Part shown: positions 11,877-24,800 of the stretch, piece by piece
How positions within the stretch are numbered: position 1 is the stretch's first letter
Layout of the letters: every line of letters starts with the position of its first letter
From: Euwallacea fornicatus
Lineage: Eukaryota > Arthropoda > Insecta > Coleoptera > Curculionidae
Direction of reading: 5' to 3'
DNA: 64,000 nt
Assembly: GCF_040115645.1 (NCBI RefSeq)
Contig: NC_089542.1
Coordinates: forward strand, 372,001 to 436,000
Program-made: the position numbers and the translations under genes
Notes under the pieces: generated by a model
The model's input: the letters and a program-made list of their open reading frames with translations, nothing else
Told to the model about the DNA's origin: nothing
Database searches by the model: none

Positions 11877-13026
11877 GAAGGCATTCTATTATTATTTCCA
11901 ACTCTAAAAATTGAAGACTATCTGGATTATTATGATGAGTTAGAATACCAATTTATCTAATAATGTTTTTGAAATTGTCCATGAATATTTTAAACATCAC
12001 CATTTCTTCTTGCACGGATATACATGTTATGTAGTTAGGTAGATATATATACTTCTTCTTGATCCAAAACATGCGGGTTCTTTAATCCCATATTCATTAG
12101 GGCGGGAACAAATTACCGCGACGATTACTTGTTTGTGCATGTTCACAAAATAATAAATTGTGTTACGATTGATTCGTTCCATTATCTTGTTTAGATGCAG
12201 AGTAAAGGGTGCTCCAACGATGTGGGAATCCACCTGATATTTTAAAGTATAATCAAATTGTGAAACTGAGTAGCTTGATCCCAACAAGGGTACTCTTCGA
12301 GAGTGAAGAAAAACTTAATATCTTGGAAAGAAACGTGGTTTTCAAATCATGTTGCCTTCTAGAGCTGACATCGCGCGGTTATTGACACAGTTCTACAAGT
12401 ATGATCAGCAAAATATATCACTCAGGTCATGCCACATGAAAACTCTAGATATCTCTTTAACAAATAAAAAAAAACTTAACTTAATTATCTAAAGAGAAAA
12501 CCATTTTATTACTATATAAACTTCTATATGTTAAAAAAACTGATCATTAAAACAAAATCTTGAGAAGGCGTTGATGTATCAGAAGTACGTCTTATACAAA
12601 TTCTTCTGTAATCTCTCGTAAATCAGATGTTTGATAGTAATTAACAAGTAGGGTATTCAACGCCTCACGTTTACAATCTGCCGCCTAATGCGATTTTTTT
12701 TATAATCATTTGTTGTTAGTAAATCGAGTTAGCGAAAAACCTATAGAGAGCGTCTATAAAGCAGATATAAATAGAAGAATTACTTTTAATATAAACGAGT
12801 TAAAAAGATATAAGTGAAGAAAAGTTTTTAACACTCAATAAGTATAAATCCAATTAAGACTTATAGACGCCCTGTATGTTACCTATGTCTAATAACTTAT
12901 TGTAGTGAATACTTGAAATTTCACCTTCACCGTGACTTATGTTCTAAACTTAAAAATGGGTGAGTAACATTGATTATGAATATATAAAAACTTCTAAGTT
13001 AACTGTAATTTAGTGTATTTGAACAT
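11877..13026. other. Intergenic between ETH and Ago2 3' ends
   Basis: The two genes converge here. The stretch is AT-rich, with no open frame I can support and no recognisable RNA gene. It should contain both 3' UTRs. Confidence 0.5.
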
Positions 13027-16000
13027 CTAAACAAAAAACATGGGCAAACCCTTCCTGATCTCGTCTTTAATGGTGTACTTCCTGAATTCTTCTTGCAGCC
13101 GATCCATCCTCAGTGTGTCATTCTCAATGTAAACTTTAGCTCTGGCAGCGGCAAGGTGAGCGTAGTAAGTCGGCGCTGGATAACTGACAGATCTTGTGCA
13201 GCGCGAGAACATGTGGCACAAGTAGTATGCCAGTTGTTCCACTTGATCGTTATCCATATTGTTGTCGTCCCATAAAGTGCAATATTTGGTCGGCTTGGCC
13301 ACGCCTTGGATGCTTGCATGGGAGACCAAGTAGAAGTCTTGCAGGAAGGGGTGCGTGATTTCCGTGTCGACGCATGTTCCTGGTGTTGGAAAAAAGGAAA
13401 GTTAGGAACCATGACCATAAAATTTATCTTAATCAACACACTTGTCTAAGCAGAAAAGATTTAGTTGAAAAAAAAAACAGATAAAACAAGTTCATGAATC
13501 AATCAAGAAAAACAAGGAGTTCACATCTGAATGGATGGACAACCTGGACTCCAAATTCACTTGTATATGTTTCTTATAAGAATGAGACAGTTTAGAAGTG
13601 TTTGAATTTGAAAAAATTACTGGTACCGTCATTATCCGTAAATATACATATATAATCTGAGATGACGGTAATTACTACAAAAACCTTACCAGCAGGAACG
13701 TTGCTATTCTTGTCCTCAGAGTCTCTTGGATTCATCGGAAACAGTCTGGTATGGTGCCGCTTCTGCACCACCAAAAATGTAATTTTCGGTTCAAATCCCT
13801 CACTTTGAAGCTTCTTGCAGGCCGCACGGATAGCGCGAATCTCCTCATTCTTCACCTGCTCAAACTGTCCCTCCGAGACGCCATCTCTAAAGAACACGAT
13901 CGCCTCCGGCTTGACTTTGGTTTTAGAATAGAAGAATTTCAGATGCTCTACAGTAATGGCTTCCAAATCTTCTATGATTTCCATCTTGGGGTCCTGTAGC
14001 CTCCAGCAAATGTTGTATTGGAAGGCTTTGGGTTCGTGAGAGGCTGTGACAGCCGCGACGCTCGGAATGTTCTGGGCGTCGGGTCCGGGATGGGTCACAT
14101 CGGCTCCCATAATCATTATCGGACGTTTAAGAATGTCTGGTTTGCATGTCCCGGCAAAGGTGTGATTTATACCGTTTAATTTGCTATTTACTTTCAGCAA
14201 TAAATTTCCGGCAGTTTGGCCGTTCATTTTTCGACTCACAGTTCCCGATTTAACGCATTGAGTTAGGCAACCGACGGCAATTTCAGAGGCCTTTTTCACG
14301 TGAGAATATTGAGGACCACTGTCCGGTACGACTACGAAAATGACGTCATAGCCCTTCTGGCTTTTGAAAAATTGCTCAATATCCATGTAAGTTTGTCTGC
14401 CGCCTATATTTATGAAGGGTTCCACTGGTCGCGATTTGAATATCATGCCAACTTCTCGCGCTGCACTCTCAAACTGCGAAAGCGACCAAAAACAAAAAAA
14501 ATTGAAAATCGTAAAAAAGTACTAAATACTCCTAAGCGGTAGTTTCATTGGCTACGCCATGTCCACAGATTTAATAAGTTTGTATCGGGGATTTTGGATT
14601 CCTGACGCTCTTTCTTGGACATTTGAATGTTACGTCTTGCACCATATAATAAGTATTAAGGTCAATTTGGCGCTATGCCTAAGTAATGTTTGTCAGTATT
14701 TCCTGTTCAAAACCGCGTTGAAACAAATTCTGTTTACTGTAAACAAGTCGTAGCCAAGTTTTGCTTTAAATTCGACATTGACATATTTCATCTGGAAATA
14801 ATTAATTCAGTCACATGTTTTACAAGAAGCGGGACGTCAAATTTCCGAAAAGGACAAAATGTATTAAATACATAGTGTTGATATAGTCAACTACTTACCA
14901 TTGACACCATTCTCAACAAATCATCTTTTCTCGGGGGATATCGGCAACAAGAGGCAATGGTCCATCTCTGTATAGTCACGGGATTTAAGAAGTTCTGGCT
15001 CCTCCACACCCCTCGGGCAACGTGTGTCGGGCGACCGGTACCGTATTGCAGCTCCGGCGGCGGTAACACCCTGGCGTCCAACTTCTGAAACTCGTGTCCT
15101 ACCGAAAACCCGAACTCTTTCACGCACGGGTTCTGGTTATATTTGGCCATTTCAATTCCGCGCATGATTTTGTTCTTGCGCACCGCAGTGTTTGTTGCAG
15201 CGTGCCTAATTAAATTATATGTAACAGATAATAATTACATTCAGTTCCGGTTAATAAATTTAGAAAAAAATACTTTCATGCCCTTCTCTTTCTACTTTCA
15301 CATATTGACTTGTGAGATTTAATATTAGTAGAATTCTATCCATCGCCGACTGTCTGAATTATAGTCAGATATATATACTTCTTATAGATTCGCATTTAAG
15401 CAAAAACATTACTACTTCATATATTCCAGGAAGAGTCGTAACGAAACAAACACTCTTACCTAATCATTTTACTGGTTTGATTTTCCGTCATCTTGCGGTT
15501 GAGAGCCTGTCCCTCAACAATCGTGCACAACTCAATGGGAAGTAGAATGCGATCCGGCCGGTTCTGATTGCCGACCCAAAGAGTCGGCAGATTGGGATAC
15601 ATAATCCTATAGTTCTTGAACCGCTGGAAATACATCTGAATGGTCATCTCTTGGTTCTCATGTTTAAATTTGGATTTAGCCGGCGAAGACCCAATTCCGT
15701 TCACTCGATAGTTTTTTCTTGAACCAACCACTCCAGGGATTTCATAGGTGACTCTCAGGGTCTTTATAAATTTCAATAAAGTCGTTTGTTGATCCTCTTT
15801 CAAACTATTTAAATCTTCTTTTCTGAATGGCTGTCGCGGATTGGTGGATAGCAGTTGCACGAGCGCATCGATCACTTTAATGTTTTGCGGAAATGCCTTA
15901 TGAGCGACGTCCACATTCAGTAAGGGTTTCCAACCCCTAATTGCCGACTGATAAAATCCCTGGTACATTTCCATGCCTGGATAAAAAAGGTGTATTGAAT

Positions 16001-19000
16001 ATCCGACCTCTAATTTTTCATTTAGTTGACCATGAAATTCTGACAAATTCTTTACCTATATATTTTAGAGTTCTTATTGTACCTAAGCAAAAAGGAATAA
16101 TATGTATTATTCAGTTAAGTTACACGAAACAGTAAGTGTAGTTTAGTTACGGTCCTGGGACGGAAGCGATGATTTTTTTAAGATACAAAAATTATTATTT
16201 TCACGCTTGTAATGTATAAAATTTCCAGTTTATGTATATAGTGAAATCCATACTGGTGATTCATATGTTGGAAGTTAGGAAACTACTGATTATGGCCGAA
16301 TCTCCCGATTGAAAGATTGCAATGCTGCCAAGTCACTGGTAGATGGTAAAGTTAGTTCAAAACCCTTCACATAGAAGTGGAAAAAGGATGTTGGGTAATC
16401 TGACAACACCTCTTTTTTCTTACTTGATTCATCAGGCATGAATGCTTACAAATTGCGTACTTTTACATCATGTGGCGCATGTCCGAAAACATACACACAT
16501 TTGGGTACAGTCTGGAAAGAATCGTAAGAAAGAAAAAGGAAAACCATAGTAGGCATCGACTGAAATGGTTTTGTAGAAACACCCAAAAGGTTATTCAATA
16601 TATGGGGTTGAGTTTAAGATATCTACGGTAGCGGCACGATTTAACTAATAAAATAACATGATTATCGATCATATTCTATGAAAACAATATGTCAGAACTC
16701 CATTACCAACTTGAAAAAAAAAATTGCAAGTATCGTAGGAGTGTGCATATGTGACCTACCGAACTGCTTTCGAATGGAAACTCACCTTCTCCCAAATCAA
16801 TGATACTGTCGGGTTTAATAAAAAATGACCTTCCCACTGAATAACAGCTAACTACAGGCGCCATTCTCAGCACAATATCAACCACTTGAATGGCCTTTTG
16901 GGGAGTAACTGGCGACTTCATTAAATTTTGCAGTGGAGTCATATCCACTTCGTTGGCGAATTTGATTTCAACTTGAAATTTTTTTTCTCGTCCGTCTTCA
17001 TCTGATATTGAGATTTCAGCATTTAAAATATCGTTACGATTGTTAGTTAATGGTTTTGTAGTGTACAAATTCTTCCTTCCATCAAAGGCAGGATACCTAA
17101 GGAAATGAGAAACAGTGTGAAGTAGGGAACAAAAAAAGTCAATACGATAAATATTATGAATTTTAAATGGAAGATATAGGAAGTTTCAACATGTGTAACT
17201 CTGTGAAAGAAAAATCCAATTCACAATGTATTTACAGTGAACACTACATTCTAAATCAATATCTTTCAGGAGGAACCTCATCTTAGTTGAAATATATTTG
17301 GTAGGAAGAGTATTTTTTAGGCAAACAAATCTACTCACCTCTGCGGGAAATATATCTTTCTGAAATTTTCTATAACAGGCCTCATAAATTTTCTCGGAGT
17401 TTCCGGAGTGATGGTCACGTCATAGTGGTAGGCCACCTTCAAATTTCCTAATCCCAACTGTAAATGGTTCGATTCGACTTTAATAACACGACCTTTAGTT
17501 CCGGGTTTTCTCATAACAGAGGATACGAGATTTGCATCGCTTCTGTCCGAATCTTTTATTGCCAACTTTGCAATAGTTCCACTTGCAGTGCCTTTGGGAC
17601 CTGCAGGGCCTTTGGGACCTGCAGGAGGGTTACGCTGTTGTTGGGACCCTAAATTTAACCGAAATATTTTCTATTTTTAATTCCGAAACAATTATGCAAG
17701 ATTTTTTTTACCTTTTTGTTGGTCATCCTTTTTACCATAACCTTGTGGTTGTCCACCTAATGTGAAATGGAAATTTAACATAAAAAGGAATTTTTAAATA
17801 CAGGGAATTTCGTAATATAAAATATTTTGTTAATGTTAAAATTTTTTACCTCGTTGCTGAGTTTGAGCGTAATGCTTTTGTGGGCCACGCTGCTGATCAG
17901 GTGCTGTAGCTTGCGGTGCGTGTAGCGGTGATTGTTGAGTTGGTGTTGCAGTTTGTGACTCAACACTTGATGAGTCATGTTGAAAATATGGTGAATGTAT
18001 CTCACTTGGTGGCATTTGTGATGGTGCGCCACGTGGATGCTCGTAAACTTGTTGTGGTGGTGGCATGTGTGACGGTGCGCCACGTGGATGCTCGTAAACT
18101 TGTTGTGGTGGTGGCATGTGTGACGGTGCGCCACGTGGATGCTCGTAAACTTGTTGAGATGGGGACCCTGATATGAAATGAAATTATTAATAAGAACGAA
18201 ATTAAATCGCTAGAAGGTTAATGCATAACATCTCTCCAAAAATTATTAAATACCAACTAATAGCTCAATTTTTCTATTCTGGATATACTTAAATTATGTT
18301 AGGTATTTCAATATAATTTTTTTTTCAGATAGATATATAACTATGATAAATATCCTAAGTAGCAGTGTTAGGTCCATTTATGACTATGCAACACCAGAAT
18401 ATATCCTTAAGGTTAGAAAGTTAAAGGTTATTGAACTAGAGTTATTTGAGCGTTGTTATTGCGCTAATATTTACCTTGCCACTCTTGTGGTTGACCGTGA
18501 TATCTTTGGTGTGAAAACGCACCTCTTCGCGGGCCCTGAAAAGCTTCACCAGGTTGTTGTTGCTGATAAAACCGATCTAAAAAAAAAACATTATTGTGGA
18601 TCAATTGGATATCCTATTGATTAGAAAGTGAGTCCATAATGTAATGTTTGCGTTTGATACTATTAATATAATTGGAATTGTAAACATTAGCAAATTACCC
18701 ATATTACAAAAAACGGCAAACTTTTGTGTTTTTTTAAAGAATGCTTTTAATGTGATATAATCACATAAAAAAATCACCTTGTTGTGGTTGTCCTTGAGAA
18801 ATTTCATGGCGTGGATATACTTGCTGAGGATCATATTGCTCTCTTGAATCTTCTATAACACAGAAAAGGGCAGATATTATATTATTGCAAAATTTTGTTC
18901 AGAGGAAAGATTGTACTTACGGAAAAAAGAAAAAAAAACGTCTTCAAATGGTTAATTATAAAATACAGATATAATATTAAACGGCATTGCAATTGAAGTT

Positions 19001-20832
19001 GAAAATTTAAAGATTGATAGTTGCTTTGGAATATATATTAGGAAACAAAATAAACGGACCTGACGCAAAAATAAATGATTAAAAACCAAATATTCATTTA
19101 TAAAAAATGCGAAGTTTCAGATTTTTCAAATAATTTTTCTTTGAAATCATTTATTACAGTTCCATATCAACTTACCTTGATAATGTCTACCTCGGCCTTG
19201 TCGAGAACCGCGTTGTTGGTGACCTAATAAATGAGAGAAAAATAAGAAAAAATGTGCAAACGAAACTTGTGACAGGGGACGCTTATTTTTTAAATTTACC
19301 TCTACGTGCTGATTGTGTCTGAAGCGCTTGTCCAGGTTGTTGGGGCTAAAAAAGTGGAAAATAGAAAAAGAGCAAATAGGCCAAATTTTTAAAAACAAAG
19401 TAGGTAGTTTCACTGTTCTATGCTAATAGCTCTATTAACTCCAATGATATAGTATTTTAACTATTCTTATGGAGTTTGCAGGGTGATATCCAACAATGTA
19501 CTGCAAAGCTTGGTATACACCCAACATAAACTCTTTGCTAACTCATTTATTTTATTTATTAACACCTTATTTGGAATGTAAGTAAATGTTAGGTGGATAG
19601 TGTAAGTATCAACAAACCCTAAGCATAGAAGACATTTCTTTCTATTGACCCATTCTTGTGCTATAACATATTTATGTACTCACATGTTGTGTAACTGCTG
19701 AAGTTTGCTGTCGCACTGGCGGGTAATTACTTTGTCTTTGTTCATCTCCAATAGGACCACCTAAACATAGGCATTCAATGTGTTTAGTAACAATGATGAT
19801 CCTGATTTTGGACCACAAATTAATGCAAACTTCAAAAACAAACAAAATGAATTATATATAATAATAAGATTCATAAAAATCAGTCTAGTTACAACAAAGC
19901 AAATAGCTATAACATTTATGTGTTAAATAATATAAAAACATATTCCAGCATTAGTGTTAATTTTTAATTTTTATAATCCATATATTTGATTATGTTGAAG
20001 TTGCTGATGATTACAGAGGAAATTCCCAAGTTATGTAAGTTGTACCTCTAGCTCCTGAGGGTCTTGCCCCTTCCTGGACACCTCTCGCTTCTTTTGGATT
20101 CTCTTTTTTACCTGAAAATTAAATTCTAAAATAATTAAACATATCCAACTTTGAGATACAATAATTACAGTTATTAATATTTCATAAAGTAATAATTACA
20201 TCACTGTAATAAAAAATACTTATAAAAATTAATTATTTTTTAATAAGATATTGGGTTTTGGTAGGACACTCTGCCACTTACTAAAATTGAATTATGCAGT
20301 TACAAGATATCGCATATATTTTAAGTGGGGATTAATATTCAGATTTTTTTAAGTGCAATCTGATTATTTTCTTAGATATATCAGTTTTTATTCGTGTTTC
20401 CACATAGACTTGCATAATCTCTGTGAATCCTAATCTGGAGCACTATATATGTGAACTGCCACACTTATAGAGTGATCACTGCCTCTTGGCCAGACAGAGC
20501 TCAAAATGATCTAGACAATTGTGGCATTTTATTTTATAACAAGATATCACTGGCAATAAGGCAAATTAATAAAAATCAATTTAAGGCTCATGTCAAGAGT
20601 TTGTAGAAGGCTAACACTTCTTACAGATAAAGGGAATCCTTTCTTTGTGATATGGGTGATATTTAATAAATGCTAAATGACATTGGTTAAATTACATGTT
20701 AAAAGAAAAAAATATTATGTGAAGTGGAGTTCTAAGTCTTGAATAATGAAATATGATAAAAATAAGTTCAAATAATATGAAATACATATTATTACGAGTT
20801 ATACAGGTTACTTTACCTTTATTTTTTTTCAT
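13027..20832 (-). CDS. AGO2: Argonaute-2, siRNA slicer
   Basis: There are 15 exons on the minus strand: 20832-20817, 20111-20046, 19760-19684, 19345-19300, 19223-19176, 18852-18778, 18576-18475, 18167-17850, 17756-17712, 17648-17339, 17096-16786, 15976-15460, 15205-14899, 14473-13690 and 13379-13027. All 14 junctions keep phase, giving 1124 residues. Residues 1 to about 285 form a Gln/Pro/Gly/Arg-rich tail with tandem repeats. After it come the N, PAZ (around QMYFQRFKNYRIMYPNLP), MID and PIWI domains. The slicer residues are present: D871 (GADVTHP), D943 (FFRDGVSEGQF) and H1082 (YYAHLAAAR), plus Glu in the EAITVEHLKFFY segment. The Q-rich tail and divergence from AGO1 indicate the antiviral/siRNA AGO2 clade. 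The start codon is placed in a 16-nt exon (MKKNK). That exon is the least certain part; a further 5' exon would not change the rest. Confidence 0.93.
18013..18165 (-). repeat. Three tandem 51-bp coding repeats in Ago2
   Basis: Three copies of a 51-bp unit encode 17 residues each, of the form PPPQQVYEHPRGAPSHM. The first copy has SPS in place of PPP and the third has Q in place of H. The period is read directly: GTGCGCCACGTGG recurs at 18024, 18075 and 18126. The copies are nearly identical at the nucleotide level, so the expansion is recent. Insect Ago2 N termini commonly carry such Gln-rich repeats of variable number. Confidence 0.9.
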
Positions 20833-21881
20833 ATTTATTAATATTCGCTCTTCAATTAAATAATGATTTCTCAATCTAAAAAATGTAGTCGTTGACAGTA
20901 CAAGTATACTCGAACACATCCAAAATATCCGAAAATGGAACAACCAGGGCTACCACACTACCAATAACTGACTCATATGTCATACGATAGAGAAAGATAT
21001 TTTTAAACAATGAACTGTAACATTATTTTCTGTCCTTGTTTGACAAATGCTGATTTGAAGTGACAAAAACAATATCAGTTCTGTATCTGCACGTACTAAA
21101 TTAATGTTGGTAGACCTGTTCAGTCCATTGAAATAAATGCATGGAAATTTCTGCAACCCTGAATAAATTTCATCATAATAATAGATAAAATTTATGCTGC
21201 AAGACATTATAATAACCTTCGAACTTGTTTCTTCTTATGAAATCTAATTTAATAGTTTTATATGAGCAGAAGAAATAAATATGGTTTTTAATAACAAAAC
21301 TGGAATTTTCCCCTTATAATGTACGAGACAGAGTCAAGTGCACCTAATATATGGCGCTCCCGTTCTAACATCATTTTCATTTTCCAGCCATTCCTCAGAC
21401 GTTTAGTTGTTTACATAAATACAATGGTATTTGTACTACCATTGACACTGACTTTGTCATTTTTGAAGTTTGGAGGGGTGGAGAGGACTTTTATTTTGAT
21501 TTGTACAAATTTCTAGGATTAAATTATCATATTTATCAAGGTTTATTTTGTTGTTAACTCACTCATTGGAGGATATATAAATATAAGTCAGTAGTTTGAT
21601 GTGTTGCTGGCAGACGGTCGTGTCTCGCATTGAACTACGCCATTCCTGGTGTGTCGAATTAGCATAAACATCTGTTTATAAGTTATTGTACCGCGATTTC
21701 AATTTGACTGTCAGAAAGTCAATTTATAGTGAATTTTTAGTGAATTTTTAAATAAAAATAAAACCATTTTATATTTTTAGTTGATTTTTTAGAAATGACA
21801 TAACTTTCATTGCTCGTATATGTTTACAACTGTGATCTAAACGTTTTAATTCCACGGTCAATTGCGGAGGTGACATTCAAG
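20833..21881. promoter_or_regulatory. Divergent promoter region of Ago2 and Pdk
   Basis: About 1.05 kb separates the two start codons, which point away from each other, so both promoters and leaders must lie here. I see no TATA box at a convincing distance from either start. No conserved open frame is present. Confidence 0.5.
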
Positions 21882-24800
21882 ATGAGGCTCACATCTAGGC
21901 TGCAGAGCATTTCAAAAATGCTGGATTTCTACTCCCAGTTCAATCCATCTCCGCTTTCCATCAAAAAGTTTATCGATTTCGGTAAGATTGTGGATTGTGG
22001 TGGTAATGTAAAATTTATTTTGTTTGGCTCAATATCACCCAAACCACCATCATTGATTGTTTTGGTTGTGCAATACCTTATTTCACATTTAGCAATATGT
22101 TGAATGAACTTTGGCTTAGTTTTAAATTCAAATCTGTCCCCTGTTTAGGACTCAATGCCTCTGAGGAAAAGAGTTTCATTTTTTTGCGCAAAGAATTGCC
22201 TGTTCGATTGGCAAACATTATGAAGGAGATAGCTCTGCTGCCTGAAAACTTGTTGAGGATGCCTTCAGTTCTGGCAGTGAATGATTGGTAAGTGAGGATT
22301 TATAGCTTGCACCATTAATTTCCAATGATGTCAGGCTTTTATGGTTATAAGGGAGCTATTTGGGTGCAGGTTAGTTCAGGTTACTTTTCAATTTGATGAT
22401 GTTGAAGAGCAAATTAAACACTGTATTAAGCAATATTACATTTACATTACAATAATCACTGTAAGCTAAGTTTTGAAGAACTTGAAAGAAAATGAATAGC
22501 CATTTCATTAGCTTGGAACTGCTAATGAGTGCCATTTGTGAAGATAAAGTGAGGATTAATATATGATTTCGTCATTTTTAATATAAATTTAATCATAGAT
22601 AACTCATTCTTGCTGTATTCCTTTACTAGCTTAGAGAGTCTTATTTTAAGTGGTGAAGTGTACTTGAAACACTAGTGGTAGGTTACAGATTATGCAACTC
22701 TATCAGGCAACAGTCAATCAAATCTAAGGAAACATACCTGTTTATCATACATATCTGTTTTAAAGCCTCGTGAGGGTTGTGTGAAAGCAGAGGTTGTGAT
22801 CTGTTAAAGTGTTATCCTGAAACATTATGTAACATTGTATGAAACGAATATATTTCATGTTAATGGGACGCCCTGTATAACAGCTAAAATATGTGTGGTG
22901 TTTGTTGTATGTGTGCCAGGTCCAAATTTACTTATTTATCAATTAAATAAATTGATTGATTGTGGCTTAGTGATGCACAGGGCAAGATATTTTTTCCTAT
23001 TTTTTAAATTCACGTTAACTTCATTTTTGGGGAGAACTAGTGCGAAAATCCCTAAAGCTCCTTTACAAAATATACCCTCCATCATGACTAAAAATTTAAA
23101 GTTTTTATGGGGAAAAACTTGGGAATTCTTGCCAGACTAATCAGTAAATTTAACGAAGCGAAGAAACTGGGTTTGCAACTGTAATTACCAATCACTGAGC
23201 CAACTATTCCGGTGAAAACCCATCATTATCTTAGGTACATGCGCAGTTTTCAAGAAATATTGGAGTTTGAAAGGAAAGACCCGACTCCGGGTACTCTGGA
23301 ACATTTCTGCAACGAATTGGTAAAAATTCGTAACAGACATTCTGACGTGGTGGAAACCATGGCACAAGGAGTGCTAGAACTCAAGGAGTCCCACGACGTG
23401 GACTGCCACACTGAGCACAGCATACAGTACTTTTTGGACAGATTTTACATGTCCAGGATTTCCATCAGGATGCTGATTAATCAACACAGTAAGTAAATTA
23501 ATTTTGGAAAAAGTTTCTATTTATCTCTACTGATAAAACGATTAAGTTTCGTTTCCTAGACGGTTTCAAAGTCGAAACCTTAGCGAGGTGGCCGCGAATG
23601 CATGACCTACGGCAAATAAAAATAGAACTCGTGCGCAACGTGTGTCACCTTAGAAAAAAATCATAATAATTAAGGACAAAGTCCACAATTTTTTCCGAGA
23701 ACTGTTGACAAACAATGTTTTAAGTTTTAACAGGGTTTTGAACAAGAATACATAATCATCGATCACTATGTGTGTCGGTCCGCTTACGATTGTCGTTAGC
23801 CCTATCGCATGTGATCTAACCTTGGACCTGTTATTTAAGTATTGAGTTAAATGTTTACTGTTTACCCAGATCTTCAATGTGGTTAAAGTAAAGTATTAAC
23901 ATGACTCGTGGGGTAACGGGACATTAATGGCGGTTTTACAAATAACGACATTATAATTATTTCCCCCTTGTGATGTGATTGCACACCGACGCAATCAGGT
24001 TCTGTAGTTAGAATCAATTAGAAAATTAATTGATGTATTAAAGCAAGTATTTTAACTCTTAACGAACAAATTTGAACGGCCAAACTCTTACCAGTTTTCC
24101 CGCTACTGGACGATTTCTTGTTCATAATAATCGGGCAGGTCCGCCAGTACGGTGGATCGGTTTGAAGGGCATGTAATTGTCTTTTATAAACACCCACTTT
24201 AGGCAGGTCTAGTGTTTAACCGTAAAAGACTTCATTTTGAGCCACCCTGTATAAGACAAATCCAATTGTTCTACATGGGGCAAACTTGTGGATCTTTCCA
24301 AAACTAATGCAGTGTATCGGACATATATCATATAGTGTGTCCACGATAAAAGTGTTACTAAGGGTATTTTTTTCGAAACAACTGAAAAACCAAAAAACGT
24401 TTTGTAAATCTGTTAGAACCCTGAACCTTCCACGAACCTGCGGTTTTTCTCCCATTCAACCAAGCTCGTATGCTTTATTGTTCATGAAATCCCCATTCCG
24501 TACTATTTTACCTTTTGTTGCAAATTTTCGGGAAGATAATCTACGTCGATTTATTGTTGTTCGATTGATTGACTACCAAACTTTTGCATATTTTGTTGTA
24601 ACTTTAAAACACGCTCCGCATTAGTTTTTACAACTCTCTTGTTTAATTTTTTCACTCTTTTCAAATGTTAAATGAGATATAGGACAACCCCGGTTGTGTG
24701 AGACACCCTGTAGATAACCCTAACATTCGTTTTTCTTTCTGTTTGTTTGGACTTTTCGGCACGATTAACCCTATCTTATGTTTTTTTTTTATGATTTTTG

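Noticed and set aside
13093..13439. Frames overlapping the last Ago2 exon on both strands
   Set aside because: Shadows of the PIWI-domain exon in other frames.
18013..18165. CRISPR-like array
   Set aside because: The tandem units have no spacers, lie in frame inside a eukaryotic exon and encode the Ago2 tail.
17916..18176. Plus-strand frame with repeated residues across the Ago2 repeat
   Set aside because: It is the antisense shadow of the 51-bp coding repeat of Ago2.
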